Notes: generated by a model not told the origin, from the sequence alone. A stretch of 64,000 bases of DNA from Streptomyces sp. NBC_00078 (GCF_026343335.1 NZ_JAPELX010000001.1:2480001-2544000); one strand, 5' to 3'. Numbered from the stretch's first letter, positions 1 through 7,999 are shown. Made by a program: numbers and translations.

Positions 1-433
1 GGCGCCGATCAACCTGGTGTACTCACAGCGCAACCGCTCCGCGGCCATGCGTATCCCGATCACCGGCTCGAACCCGAAGGCCAAGCGCGTCGAGTTCCGG
101 GCGCCCGACTCCTCCGGCAACCCGTACCTGGCCTTCTCCGCGCTGCTGCTCGCGGGCCTGGACGGCATCAAGAACAAGATCGAGCCGGCCGAGCCGATCG
201 ACAAGGACCTCTACGAGCTGGCTCCCGAGGAGCACGCGAACGTCGCGCAGGTCCCGACCTCGCTCCCGGCCGTCCTGGACCGCCTGGAGGCCGACCACGA
301 GTTCCTGCTCGCGGGCGACGTCTTCACGCCGGACCTGATCGAGACGTGGATCGACTTCAAGCGCGCGAACGAGATCGCCCCGCTGCAGCTGCGTCCGCAC
401 CCGCACGAGTTCGAGCTGTACTTCGACGTGTGA
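1..433 (+). CDS. glnA: Glutamine synthetase type I, C-terminal part (5' end outside window)
   Basis: This is the last 143 or so codons of a type I glutamine synthetase, which joins ammonia to glutamate using ATP in the cytoplasm. The frame is open to the left edge (codons from position 2), so the start lies outside the window. The visible part has the NRSAAMRIP segment of the active-site region and the region of the adenylylation site, [11 protein letters not shown], whose Tyr at about codon 72 of the visible part matches Tyr397 of enteric GS. This Tyr is the expected target of GlnE, encoded at 44719-47748. A strong hairpin terminator follows. Family assignment is certain. The symbol rests on the conserved neighbourhood with glnII, glnE and glnA2. 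Confidence 0.95.
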   Translation, partial: APINLVYSQRNRSAAMRIPITGSNPKAKRVEFRAPDSSGNPYLAFSALLLAGLDGIKNKIEPAEPIDKDLYELAPEEHANVAQVPTSLPAVLDRLEADHEFLLAGDVFTPDLIETWIDFKRANEIAPLQLRPHPHEFELYFDV

Positions 434-455
434 CCGGCCCGTAGGCCGCTCGGCC

Positions 456-490
456 ACGCCCCCGTTCCTGCTTTTGCAGGGCGGGGGCGT
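456..490 (+). terminator. Bipartite hairpin terminator after glnA
   Basis: Arms ACGCCCCCG (456-464) and CGGGGGCGT (482-490) enclose a second stem CCTGC/GCAGG around a TTTT loop. It starts 22 bases after the glnA stop and is typical of Streptomyces terminators that lack a U-tract. Confidence 0.8.
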
Positions 491-556
491 CGTCGTATGC
501 TCTGGCACTGCTGTTCGATGCAGTCGACTTCGACAGAGACAACGGGGTGAGCCGGG

Positions 557-814
557 ATGTCCGAACAGGACGACGCTGAGCGGGAGTTCGACCTCAGGTG
601 GGCGGACAGCGCCGATCACAAGGAGCCCTCGGCCCGGGCGCGGATGCTCGCGGCGCGCTGGAAGGAGAACCCGCCCGAGCCGGTGCCGTTCCGCGGCGAC
701 CCGGAGCCGGTCGCTCCACGCCGGTCGTCGTGGGTGTCGACGGCGATCGTGATGGGCAGCGTCGCCGCGATCATCCTGCTGCTGGGGTACGCACGGTTCC
801 GGGCGCCCTACTAG
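557..814 (+). CDS. Small single-pass membrane protein, unknown function
   Basis: An 85-residue protein with a charged N-terminal half (Asp/Glu/Arg-rich, to about residue 55) and one hydrophobic segment near residues 58-78, ending ARFRAPY. This predicts a single membrane helix with the charged part in the cytoplasm. A GGGGTGAG-type ribosome site precedes the ATG. It lies between glnA and the htpX-like gene on the same strand, but the glnA terminator separates it from glnA. No enzymatic motif was recognised. Codon use is typical of the genome. Confidence 0.75.
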   Translation: MSEQDDAEREFDLRWADSADHKEPSARARMLAARWKENPPEPVPFRGDPEPVAPRRSSWVSTAIVMGSVAAIILLLGYARFRAPY

Positions 815-922
815 ATCACTACTGGGACCTTTGCGGCTCCTAGGGCCGATCGCGACCACTTCATGGGAGTGGCCGGGTGCACACTGGCAGTGGGACGAGT
901 GCCTGACTGCGGGGTGAGGCAG

Positions 923-1840
923 ATGCAGAGCCGCTTCCGGAGCGACCGGCGGTTGACCGTGCGGATGACGGTCACGATGTTCCTGCTCGGATTGCTGTAC
1001 GTGGCGTTCTTCGCCGCGTTGATCGTGTTGCTCAAGTCCTGGTTGCTGGTCGTCGCACTGATGGCGGCGATGTTCGTCGCGCAGTTCTGGTTCTCCGACC
1101 GGATCGCGATGTTCGCCATGCGCGGGCGGGTCGTGGAGCGCGAGGAGTATCCCGAACTGCATGCGGTGGTCGACCGGCTGTGTGCGATCGCCGACATGCC
1201 GGTACCGGTGGTCGCCGTGTCCGAGATGGACATGCCCAACGCGTTCGCGACCGGGCGGAATCCCGATCACGCCGTGATCTGTGTGACGACCGGGCTGCTG
1301 CGGCGACTGGAGCCCGCAGAGCTGGAGGGCGTGCTCGCGCACGAGCTGTCGCACGTGGCGCACAAGGACGTCGCCGTGATCACGATCGCGTCGTTCCTCG
1401 GTGTGATCGCGGGACTGATCGTGCGGTTCGCCTTCTACTCGCAGTTGTTCGGCGGCGGACGCCGGGACCAGAACACCGCGATGGTCTTCGCCGCCGTGAT
1501 GGGTGTGTCCGCGGCGGTGTACGCGATCAGCTTCCTGTTGATCAGGGCACTGTCGCGGTACCGGGAGCTGGCCGCGGACCGGGCGGCGGCGCTGCTCACC
1601 GGGCGGCCCTCGGCGCTGGCCTCCGCGCTGACCAAGGTGTCCGGTGACATCGCGCGGATCCCGACCAAGGACCTGCGGACCGCCCAGGCCTTCAACGCCT
1701 TCTACTTCACCCCGGCGACCGGCAAGGAGCCCGGCATCGAGCGGTACTTCTCCACGCACCCGAGCCTGGAGCAGCGGCTCGACCAACTGGGGCGGATCTC
1801 CGCCGAGTTGGGTGAGGCGGCCACCCCCGGAAAGGGCTGA
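923..1840 (+). CDS. htpX: HtpX-like M48 family membrane metalloprotease
   Basis: A 305-residue membrane-bound zinc protease expected to degrade damaged membrane proteins. Two hydrophobic helices occupy about residues 17-60. The zinc motif HELSH (HExxH) lies near residue 142, with further membrane segments after it and the downstream Glu of an ELAADRAA segment as the likely third ligand. The ATG at 923 is preferred because GTGAGG sits just upstream; the longer reading from 863 adds a residue stretch that does not look like M48. The next gene starts 4 bases after the stop, so the two are probably one operon. Confidence 0.88.
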   Translation: MQSRFRSDRRLTVRMTVTMFLLGLLYVAFFAALIVLLKSWLLVVALMAAMFVAQFWFSDRIAMFAMRGRVVEREEYPELHAVVDRLCAIADMPVPVVAVSEMDMPNAFATGRNPDHAVICVTTGLLRRLEPAELEGVLAHELSHVAHKDVAVITIASFLGVIAGLIVRFAFYSQLFGGGRRDQNTAMVFAAVMGVSAAVYAISFLLIRALSRYRELAADRAAALLTGRPSALASALTKVSGDIARIPTKDLRTAQAFNAFYFTPATGKEPGIERYFSTHPSLEQRLDQLGRISAELGEAATPGKG

Positions 1841-1843
1841 TGC

Positions 1844-2428
1844 ATGGGGCTCCTGGACATTCTGCTCGGCCGTACGAAACCGGCCCTGCCCGATCTGGAC
1901 CGCCTCTTCGCCCTGCCGTCGGCGGCCGTGACCCTTGAGGCCGCGGCCGGTTTCACGCCGACCGGCACGGGCGCGGTGTGCTTCGCCACGGTCGAGGGCT
2001 CGGCCTTCGAGCAGACGCACCGGGAGGTCCAGGCCCTGCTGGACGCGGACGCGGACCGGGACGGCCCTCCGGTGGAGCTGCGCCAGGACGAGTACGGCTA
2101 CTCCTGGCTGCTCTCCCGCCGCTCCCCCGACCAGTTGTCCGAGCTGGTCAACGATCTGCACGCGGTGAACAGCTCGATGGAGGTGAACGGCTTCGGGCCG
2201 CAGCTGCTGTGCTCCCTGGCCGGTTTCCAGGGCGCGGGAGGCAGGCGGCTCGCGCTCGTCTATCTCTACAAGCGCGGCACGTTCTACCCGTTCGCGCCGC
2301 TGCCCGGTGAGGGGCAGCGGCGTGACAACGCGCTGGAGCTGCAGGTGAAGGCGGCACTCGGCGACGACCTGCGGATGGAGCAGGACCTGAGCCGCTGGTT
2401 CCCGGTGTGGGGCGCGCCCGGCCTGTAG
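1844..2428 (+). CDS. PspA-associated protein PspAB-like
   Basis: A 194-residue soluble protein beginning MGLLDILLGRTK, with no signal peptide or membrane helix. Its overall sequence, including the DLDRLFALP start and the FQGAGGRRLALVYLYKRGTFYPFAP core, matches my recollection of the actinobacterial PspAB family, proteins often encoded near the envelope-stress protein PspA or near M48 proteases. The ATG lies 4 bases after the htpX-like stop, so the two genes are probably translated together and act in membrane quality control. The molecular role is unknown. Confidence 0.75.
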   Translation: MGLLDILLGRTKPALPDLDRLFALPSAAVTLEAAAGFTPTGTGAVCFATVEGSAFEQTHREVQALLDADADRDGPPVELRQDEYGYSWLLSRRSPDQLSELVNDLHAVNSSMEVNGFGPQLLCSLAGFQGAGGRRLALVYLYKRGTFYPFAPLPGEGQRRDNALELQVKAALGDDLRMEQDLSRWFPVWGAPGL

Positions 2429-2452
2429 GGCCCACGCACGGCCTCGCCGGTC

Positions 2453-2737
2453 CTACTTGTTCTTCTCACGCTCCTGGCGGCGGGTCTCCAGGGGGCGCTC
2501 GCGGCGGTAGCGGCGCTCCCACTTCGCCTGCTGGTCACGGCGCTTGCGGTAGGCCTGGTACGAGGCCGGCGTGGCGGCGGACGGGGATCCCCCCGGCGAC
2601 GAGGGCCCCGAGACGGAGCGGTCCCGCCCGTACTGCAGGTACAGGAAGAGTACGCCGGCCGCGGCCAGCCACCAGACGTGGTTTCCGAATCCCAAGAGCG
2701 CCAGGACGACGGTCCCGGATATCAAGATGGTGCCCAT
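2453..2737 (-). CDS. Small membrane protein with basic C-terminal tail
   Basis: A 94-residue protein. Residues 1-37 are hydrophobic (about two short helices: TILISGTVVLALLGF and WLAAAGVLFLYLQY). The rest is strongly charged and Arg-rich, ending RRQEREKNK. It is probably an inner-membrane protein with a cytoplasmic basic tail. GGAGG precedes the ATG at 2737. It is convergent with the PspAB-like gene, with only 24 bases between them. No family was recognised. Confidence 0.7.
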   Translation of the reverse strand: MGTILISGTVVLALLGFGNHVWWLAAAGVLFLYLQYGRDRSVSGPSSPGGSPSAATPASYQAYRKRRDQQAKWERRYRRERPLETRRQEREKNK

Positions 2738-2942
2738 GACGGGCCTCCGTGGGCGTGGGTGATCGAGCGGTAGGTGTGTCGTCCCGACGGGGCGCTGGGG
2801 ATGGGCGTCCGTCCGTCGGTGCGTAGAGAGTAGCCCCGAGTCCGCGGGGTGATGCCGGTCCTGCGGAAAGCCGTGGTGGGCAGCTTTGCTGTGCTTGTCC
2901 AGCGTAGGGAGCCGGTCACCGGGAGTGCATCCGGTTTTCTTC

Positions 2943-2964
2943 GCGCCCCAGGGGTGCGGGGCGC
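2943..2964 (-). terminator. Hairpin terminator for the ANTAR regulator gene
   Basis: Arms GCGCCCC (2943-2949) and GGGGCGC (2958-2964) around an 8-base loop, lying just downstream of the minus-strand gene that ends at 2998. On the minus strand the hairpin is followed by an A-rich run, not U, so termination would rely on the stem. Confidence 0.5.
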
Positions 2965-2997
2965 CGGATACCCCCTTCTCGGCTACTCGGTAGTTGG

Positions 2998-3732
2998 CTA
3001 CTCGGCCTGCAGGTCCAGCTTCCGGTCCACGACCTCCCGGGCCACTTCCGTCAGACGGCGGCGGCGGGAGCGGGCGTGGGAGCGCAGGACGCCGAAGGCC
3101 TCGTCCACCGAGATGGAGAGCCGGCCTGCGAGCGTGCCCTTGGCCTGTTCGATGACGATACGGCTGGTCAGGGCCTCGCCCAGCTGGTCGGCCAGGGCTC
3201 GGGTCTCGCGCAGGCGCCGGTCCCGTTCCAGAGCCCAGCCGGCGGCGTCGGTGAGTGACTGGCCAAGGGCCAGCAGCCCGGAGGCCAGCGGCCTGCCGCC
3301 GGAGCCCAGCACCACCAGGGCGCCGAGGGTGTCCTGGCCGACGTGCAGGGGCAGGGCGGCGGCCCGGCCGTAGCCGAGTTCCAGGGCCCGGCCCGTGTAG
3401 CGCGGCCAGTCACGGCGGGCCCGGTCGCCGTCGAGGGCGGTGTCCGGCACCGGCCGGCCGGTGCGGCGGGCCTCCGGGCCTGGTCCCTCACCCCAGCCGA
3501 CGGCATCACACGCCAGGCGCATCGGCTCATCGCCGGCGCCGGCGACCTCGACATGGGCACTGTCGTCGGAGGCGTACAGCACGATCGCCGCGCAGTCACC
3601 GAGCAGTTCGGTTCCGCGTGCGGCAAGGGCGGCGAGGAGCCCGGTCGGATCGGACGCCTCGGTGACCGGGCTGGCGGCCAGGTCGACGAACGCCTGCGCC
3701 AGCCGCCGCGGCGGGTGGGACATCGTGCTCAT
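2998..3732 (-). CDS. GAF and ANTAR domain regulatory protein
   Basis: A 244-residue cytoplasmic regulator. Residues about 10-160 form a GAF-type sensor domain. Residues about 180-240 form an ANTAR RNA-binding domain (SRIVIEQAKGTLAGRLSISVDEAF, continuing to HARSRRRRLTEVAREVV). ANTAR proteins bind paired hairpins in nascent RNA and prevent termination; the ligand and target RNA are not evident here. The ATG at 3732 has GAAGGG about 11 bases upstream and overlaps the stop of the short reading frame 3732-3998, suggesting translational coupling. The last codons lie in a 10-bp direct repeat (GGCTACTCGG at 2980 and 2995). Confidence 0.88.
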   Translation of the reverse strand: MSTMSHPPRRLAQAFVDLAASPVTEASDPTGLLAALAARGTELLGDCAAIVLYASDDSAHVEVAGAGDEPMRLACDAVGWGEGPGPEARRTGRPVPDTALDGDRARRDWPRYTGRALELGYGRAAALPLHVGQDTLGALVVLGSGGRPLASGLLALGQSLTDAAGWALERDRRLRETRALADQLGEALTSRIVIEQAKGTLAGRLSISVDEAFGVLRSHARSRRRRLTEVAREVVDRKLDLQAE

Positions 3733-3998
3733 CAGCTGAATTCCCTTCGCCTCTGCGGAGATCCGTCTCCCGCGGGCCCGCGACCGCAGTCCTCCTGGCC
3801 CGCGCCCCCGCGGTCTGCCCCGCCTGGGCCGAGCCTCAGCTCTGCCCGGAGGACGCGCTGTGCCATTGAGTGAGCGGAGGAGCCCTCGGCGAACGCGCGT
3901 GCCTCGATGGGTTCCCGTGCGTCGGCCACCGGACAGCCGAGGTGGATGAAGACCGTCCAAGCGGCCCGGTACACCTTGGCGCGCGGATCGGCGGCCAT
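3732..3998 (-). CDS. Possible small protein coupled to the ANTAR regulator
   Basis: An 88-codon frame starting MAADPRAKVYRAAW. The first 55 codons have the strong third-position G/C bias of a real Streptomyces gene; the last 30 are Gly/Arg-rich and less convincing. Its stop overlaps the ATG of the ANTAR gene (TGATG), a usual coupling arrangement. No Shine-Dalgarno sequence is seen. Instead TACGAT (4005-4010, minus strand) lies 6 bases before the ATG, where a leaderless transcript would start. The family is not recognised. It could be non-coding 5' sequence of the ANTAR gene. Confidence 0.45.
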   Translation of the reverse strand: MAADPRAKVYRAAWTVFIHLGCPVADAREPIEARAFAEGSSAHSMAQRVLRAELRLGPGGADRGGAGQEDCGRGPAGDGSPQRRREFS

Positions 3999-4010
3999 GG
4001 CGGAATCGTA
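3999..4010 (-). promoter_or_regulatory. Possible -10 element for a leaderless transcript
   Basis: TACGAT on the minus strand (4005-4010) is followed by 6 bases and then ATG, so transcription would begin at or next to the start codon. No good -35 match was seen. Confidence 0.3.
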
Positions 4011-4067
4011 CGCTTGCCGTTGTCTCGCCAGGGGCGGTATGTGAATCGACTGCGGGGCAGTCCGGAG

Positions 4068-5402
4068 TCACACTTCCGGGGCCGCCGCGATCACGCCGGC
4101 GGCGACCGCCGCGCCCAGGGCGGCATGGTCGGCGGCGTTCTGGTCCGCGTAGTGGAGGGCGAAGTCGGCGACGGCCTGTTCGAAGGTGTCGGCGCCGCCC
4201 AGATAGGCGGCGATCGCGATGCGGTCGCCGGAGCGGGCGTGAGCACGGCCCAGGGCGGTGCCGCACAGCCGCGCGTACGCCAGGAGGTCGGCCGGCTTCA
4301 TCCCCGCGACGTCCGCCGAGCCCTTCATGTCGCGCAGCCGCCGCCAGTAGTAGGCACGCCCCTGCGGCCCCGACATCCACCCGAGGAAGACGTCACCGGC
4401 CGTCTGCAACAACCGCTGACCTGCGACGACCCGATGCCCGGGATGGACGTAGGGCCCGGTCGGCAGATGCTCTTCCCACACGGACTCCCGCGCCTCCTTG
4501 ATCTGCAGGAAGAGGGGGTCGTCCTGGTCGCGTCCGGTGAGCAGCACGACGAAGCACCGCATGCCGACGCTGCCCACGCCGACGACCTTGCGGGCGGCGT
4601 CGGCGAAGCGGTAGCGGTCCAGGAGGAGGCGGCGCTCCTCGGGGAGGGTGGAGCGGTAGTCGCTGAAGATCTTGCGCAGCGACGCCATGTCGGAGGCGCC
4701 GGCGGGTTCGAGGAGCGGTGGGTCCTGGATGATCCGGCGGCGTCCGTCGACCACTTCCGTGAGTTTGCCGACGGCGTGCAGGCTGGTGCGGCGGCGAGCC
4801 CGGGTGAGGCTGGCCTGTCCGCGGCGGTGCGCGGAGTGGGCGAGGGGCAGCAGGTGCTCGGCGTCGATGCGCTCGTACCAGACGGCGAGTTCGCCCTGCC
4901 GGGCCAGCCGCCGCACGGTGGTCCGGTACGCGGCCACCGCCTCCAGCGCCGAGCGGCGGACCTTTGCCTCGGCGTGCCCGTTCGCCCGGGCCGCCACGGC
5001 GACGGAGGCCGCGAGCCGTTTGACGTCCCACTCGAAGGGACCGGGGAACGTCTCGTCGAAGTCGTTCAGATCGAAGAGCAGGGCGCGTTCCGGGGAGGCG
5101 TACAGGCCGAAGTTCAGCAGGTGGGCGTCGCCGCACAGCTGCACGGTCAGCCCGGTGTGCGGCCGGGAGGCGAGGTCGGCGGCCATCACGGCGGCCGAGC
5201 CGCGCAGGAAGGCGACGGGTGACGCCGCCATCCGCCCGTACCGGATCGGCAGCAGTTCCGGCAGCCGGTCGCGGCCCTGCCGCTCCAGTACGGCGACGGG
5301 GTCGGGCCGGTCGACGGGCGGGATCCACGCGGCGTGCGCGGAACGGGCGACGCGGCGGCGGGCGGCCCTGCCGCGGTCGTAGCGTGAGGCAGCGGTACTC
5401 AT
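4068..5402 (-). CDS. DUF2252 family protein
   Basis: A 444-residue soluble protein of the DUF2252 family (COG4320), whose members resemble aminoglycoside phosphotransferase and kinase folds but have no established role. Diagnostic segments are the LCGDAHLLNFG motif (about residue 97), the DLNDFDET motif (about residue 121) and the C-terminal ALHYADQNAADHAAL. The ATG at 5402 was chosen; a GTG three codons upstream (VDPM) is an equally possible start. It is divergent from the AlkZ-like gene at 5740. No signal peptide is present. Confidence 0.85.
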   Translation of the reverse strand: MSTAASRYDRGRAARRRVARSAHAAWIPPVDRPDPVAVLERQGRDRLPELLPIRYGRMAASPVAFLRGSAAVMAADLASRPHTGLTVQLCGDAHLLNFGLYASPERALLFDLNDFDETFPGPFEWDVKRLAASVAVAARANGHAEAKVRRSALEAVAAYRTTVRRLARQGELAVWYERIDAEHLLPLAHSAHRRGQASLTRARRRTSLHAVGKLTEVVDGRRRIIQDPPLLEPAGASDMASLRKIFSDYRSTLPEERRLLLDRYRFADAARKVVGVGSVGMRCFVVLLTGRDQDDPLFLQIKEARESVWEEHLPTGPYVHPGHRVVAGQRLLQTAGDVFLGWMSGPQGRAYYWRRLRDMKGSADVAGMKPADLLAYARLCGTALGRAHARSGDRIAIAAYLGGADTFEQAVADFALHYADQNAADHAALGAAVAAGVIAAAPEV

Positions 5403-5739
5403 GGGGTCCACCAACGCTTGCCGCGCCTGCCCATCACGCCTCCCGCTGCCGGCCGTGTCCGCACGGGGCGGTCCCGTCCGCCGCCCCCGCACGGTCGTCA
5501 CCCGGGTTCCGCCGCCTCCTGATCGCAGTGAAGGCGGGTGCGGGGGTACGCGCATGCCGGGTACGGCGAACGGGTGACGCGGGGTGGGGTGACGTGGATC
5601 GGGTACGGCGCACATGTGCTGAGACCTCGGGGCGTCTTTCCTTCTCTTCCCGGCCCTACGGCGGCCCTGCGGCCCCTTGTCAGTGCCCTCCTGCAAGATG
5701 GGATCAAGGGTGATGCGACGGGGAGGCGGGGTGGCCGGG
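5403..5739. other. Divergent intergenic region (337 bp)
   Basis: This region lies between the DUF2252 gene and the AlkZ-like gene. It holds two direct copies of GGGTACGGCG (5559-5568 and 5601-5610) and two nearby GGGTGACG-type motifs. No ORF with convincing codon bias, no clear -35/-10 pair and no RNA gene were found. It presumably carries both promoters. Confidence 0.5.
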
Positions 5740-6924
5740 ATGGGTGACGGCGTGCGGTACATCGGGGCGGCGGAGCGGCGGGCTCGGCTGGCGTTGCGGC
5801 ATCGGCTGGCGCCGGGGGCGCGGGCGGGGAGCCCGGAGGAGGTCGCCGACTCATTGGTCGCGCTGCACGGCACGGACCCGGCGACGGTGTATCTGGCTGT
5901 CGGCGCACGGCTCGCGGACGCGGCGACGACCGTGCCGGAGACGGAGCGGGCCCTGTACGCGGACCGTTCCCTGGTCCGTATGCACGGCATGCGGCACACC
6001 GTGTTCGTGTTCCCCACGGACCTCACCGCCGTCGTGCACGCCTCCACCGGCCTCACGGTCGCCGCCCGGGAGCGGGCCGCGCTGCTCAAGGACATGGCGA
6101 AGGCCGGGGCACCGGACGCGGCCTGGCTGAAGGAGGTCGAGGAGTCGGCGCTGGCGGCGCTTGCGCGGCGCGGTCAGGCGACGGCGGCCGAACTCGCGCA
6201 GGACGAGCCGCGCCTGAGGGAACAGTTCGCGTACGCGGCCGGGAAGAGCTACGAGGGTGTGCACACCGTTTCGACCCGGCTGTTGAGGGTGCTGGGCGTG
6301 GAGGGCAGGGTCGTGCGGGGGCGGCCGCTCGGGTCGTGGACGTCCAGTCAGTTCCGCTGGGCGGTGGCACCCCCGCATCCCGAACTGGACGTGGCCGAGG
6401 CGCAGGCGGCGCTGCTCGGGCGGTGGCTCACGGTGTGCGGGCCGGCCACGGAGGACGACCTGAAGTGGTGGACGGGGTGGAAGGTGACCGACGTCCGGCG
6501 GGCGCTGACGGCGATCGGCGCGCGGTCGGTGGCACTGGACGAGGGCACGGGGTACGTCGTCGACGGGGACGTAGGGCCGGTGGCCGGGCCCGCGCAGCCG
6601 TGGGTCGCACTGCTGCCCGGCCTGGACCCGGCGGCGATGGGGTGGCGGGAGCGGGACTGGTATCTGGCACCGGAGTTGCGGCCGCAGCTGTTCGACGGCA
6701 GCGGGAACGTGGGGCCGACGGTGTGGTGGAACGGGCGGGTGGTGGGGGGTTGGGCCCAGCGCCGGGACGGCGAGATCGTGTGGCGGGCGCTGCTGCCCTC
6801 CGGGGTGGGGCGGGAGGCGGAGTCGGCGATCGGTGCCGAGGTGCAGCGGCTTCAGGGGTGGTTGGGGTCCACCAGGGTGACGCCGCGGTTTCGGACGCCG
6901 GTGGAGAAGGAGTTGGCGGGGTAG
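5740..6924 (+). CDS. Winged-helix DNA-binding protein, AlkZ/HTH_42 family
   Basis: A 394-residue protein of the family (Pfam HTH_42) that includes the DNA glycosylase AlkZ, which unhooks interstrand crosslinks. Seen: the N-terminal RLALRHRLAPGAR and DSLVALHGTDPATVYLA segments, then LVRMHGMRHTVFVFP, the central winged-helix region, and the C-terminal VALLPGLDPAAMGW and GNVGPTVWWNGRVVGGWA segments. Catalytic glutamines of AlkZ were not confirmed. The start is uncertain: the ATG at 5740 is used, but a GTG at 5731 (GGGAGG 4 bases upstream) and an ATG at 5713 are alternatives. Function is inferred from the family only. Confidence 0.8.
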   Translation: MGDGVRYIGAAERRARLALRHRLAPGARAGSPEEVADSLVALHGTDPATVYLAVGARLADAATTVPETERALYADRSLVRMHGMRHTVFVFPTDLTAVVHASTGLTVAARERAALLKDMAKAGAPDAAWLKEVEESALAALARRGQATAAELAQDEPRLREQFAYAAGKSYEGVHTVSTRLLRVLGVEGRVVRGRPLGSWTSSQFRWAVAPPHPELDVAEAQAALLGRWLTVCGPATEDDLKWWTGWKVTDVRRALTAIGARSVALDEGTGYVVDGDVGPVAGPAQPWVALLPGLDPAAMGWRERDWYLAPELRPQLFDGSGNVGPTVWWNGRVVGGWAQRRDGEIVWRALLPSGVGREAESAIGAEVQRLQGWLGSTRVTPRFRTPVEKELAG

Positions 6925-7020
6925 GGGTTGGCGGAGTGGGAGTTGGCGGTAAGGGTTTCCGCCCCGTCGCCCCCACCGTCCCGCCATGAGGGCCGGCCCC
7001 CCGGACCTCGCTCCGCAAAC

Positions 7021-7048
7021 GCCGGACGCCGGACGCCGGACGCCGGAC
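7021..7048. repeat. Four tandem copies of GCCGGAC with a downstream hairpin partner
   Basis: Four exact 7-bp units lie between convergent genes. AACGCCGG just before them and CCGGCGTT at about 7067-7074 can pair, so the region probably also works as a terminator for both genes. It resembles the GC-rich Streptomyces intergenic repeat seen at 44602-44667. Confidence 0.75.
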
Positions 7049-7095
7049 GCGCTGATTTTCAGCCCGCCCGGCGTTCGCGGACTAGGCCGGCCGGC

Positions 7096-7404
7096 TCACC
7101 GCGAGTAACGCATCAGTGCCCGCACCATGTGGCACGTCGTGTCCGACGGCGGATGGACGCCGATCAGTTCGGCGGCGCTCCGTATCGTCTCGTTGCGGGC
7201 CTGGTTCGGCATGTAGACCCCCGAGTCGAGCAGGGCGATCGCGAGCCGCATCGCCTTGAGGCGACGGTTGTGCGTGACATACCAGTCGCGCGGACGGCCC
7301 GCCGGCAGCGGGCGCTTCTCCACGGGGTCGTACGGCAGGTCGAGCAGAACGGGGCGCTTTGCTGTGGACTGCATCGGCTTCGGCTTCAGTGCGGCAGCGG
7401 GCAC
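7096..7404 (-). CDS. Conserved hypothetical protein, 102 aa
   Basis: A small basic soluble protein with the segments KRPVLLDLPYDPVEKRPLP, RDWYVTHNRRLKAM and SDTTCHMVRALMRYSR. No domain was recognised. The ribosome site decides the start: AGGAGG at 7411-7416 directly abuts an ATG at 7410, which is too close, but is 6 bases from the GTG at 7404, so GTG is chosen. The frame is open further upstream to 7503, but that part shows no ribosome site. It is convergent with the AlkZ-like gene. Confidence 0.7.
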   Translation of the reverse strand: MPAAALKPKPMQSTAKRPVLLDLPYDPVEKRPLPAGRPRDWYVTHNRRLKAMRLAIALLDSGVYMPNQARNETIRSAAELIGVHPPSDTTCHMVRALMRYSR

Positions 7405-7502
7405 AGGCATCCTCCTGTCGCGGTCAGGGCCCTCACCGGGGACTACGTCGACCCCGGCGATTCCCTCGAACACTGCTTCTATTCTAGCGCCCGCCACTGA
7501 CA

Positions 7503-7526
7503 AAAGCCCCTGGCCACAAGGGCTTT
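7503..7526 (-). terminator. Terminator-like hairpin upstream of the 102-aa gene
   Basis: AAAGCCC (7503-7509) pairs with GGGCTTT (7520-7526). On the minus strand the stem is followed by TTTTG, like an intrinsic terminator or attenuator. It lies upstream of both divergent genes (7404 minus and 7578 plus), so it could stop antisense transcription or attenuate the minus-strand gene. Confidence 0.4.
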
Positions 7527-7577
7527 CGGGGCCGCTGTGACGCAGGTGGAGGACGGGTTTTCGCGTACCGTGAGGGC

Positions 7578-7937
7578 ATGGAGATCTGGATCAACCCGGC
7601 CTGTTCCAAGTGCCGCAGCGCCATCAGCCTGCTCGACGCCGAGGGCGCCGACTACACCGTCCGCCGCTACCTGGAGGACGTACCGAGCGAGGACGAGATC
7701 AGGGACGTACTCGACCGGCTCGGTCTCGAACCGTGGGACATCACGCGCACCCAGGAGGCGGACGCGACGGAGCTGGGCCTCAAGGGGTGGGCGCGGGACG
7801 AGAGTTCGCGAGACCGGTGGATCAAGGCGCTGTCCGAACACCCCAGGCTGATCCAGCGACCGATCATCACGGCACAGGACGGCACGGCGGTGGTGGGGCG
7901 TTCGGAGGACGCCGTGCGGGATGCGCTGTCCCGCTGA
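7578..7937 (+). CDS. ArsC/Spx family thioredoxin-fold protein
   Basis: A 119-residue protein of the ArsC family. The N-terminal strand EIWINPACSKC carries a Cys-x-x-Cys pair at residues 9 and 12, followed by AISLLDAEGADYTVRRYLED. The C-terminal RLIQRPIITAQDGTAVVGR matches the RP-I substrate-loop motif of arsenate reductases. It may reduce arsenate with glutathione or mycothiol, but many members of this family are not arsenate reductases, and no other arsenic gene is nearby. It is a single gene, divergent from the 102-aa gene. Confidence 0.85.
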   Translation: MEIWINPACSKCRSAISLLDAEGADYTVRRYLEDVPSEDEIRDVLDRLGLEPWDITRTQEADATELGLKGWARDESSRDRWIKALSEHPRLIQRPIITAQDGTAVVGRSEDAVRDALSR

Positions 7938-7956
7938 CCGTCTCACCAACCTCCGT

Positions 7957-7999
7957 GTGACGCGCGTTACTTCAGTGACTCCTGTAACCGCTGAGTAAC
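7957..7999 (+). promoter_or_regulatory. Array of five GTNAC motifs upstream of a secreted protein gene
   Basis: GTNAC occurs at 7957, 7966, 7975, 7984 and 7995, spaced 9, 9, 9 and 11 bases. The last two are GTAACC repeats with an 11-base period. This resembles sites of the response regulator MtrA (GTAAC-type direct repeats) and partly resembles GlnR boxes. The assignment is inference; the array itself is directly visible. Confidence 0.5.

Noticed and set aside
5538..5747. Small plus-strand frame upstream of the AlkZ-like gene
   Set aside because: Codon third positions lack the expected bias, and no ribosome site is present.
7021..7048. CRISPR-like short tandem repeats
   Set aside because: The units are contiguous 7-bp repeats without spacers, and there are no cas genes.
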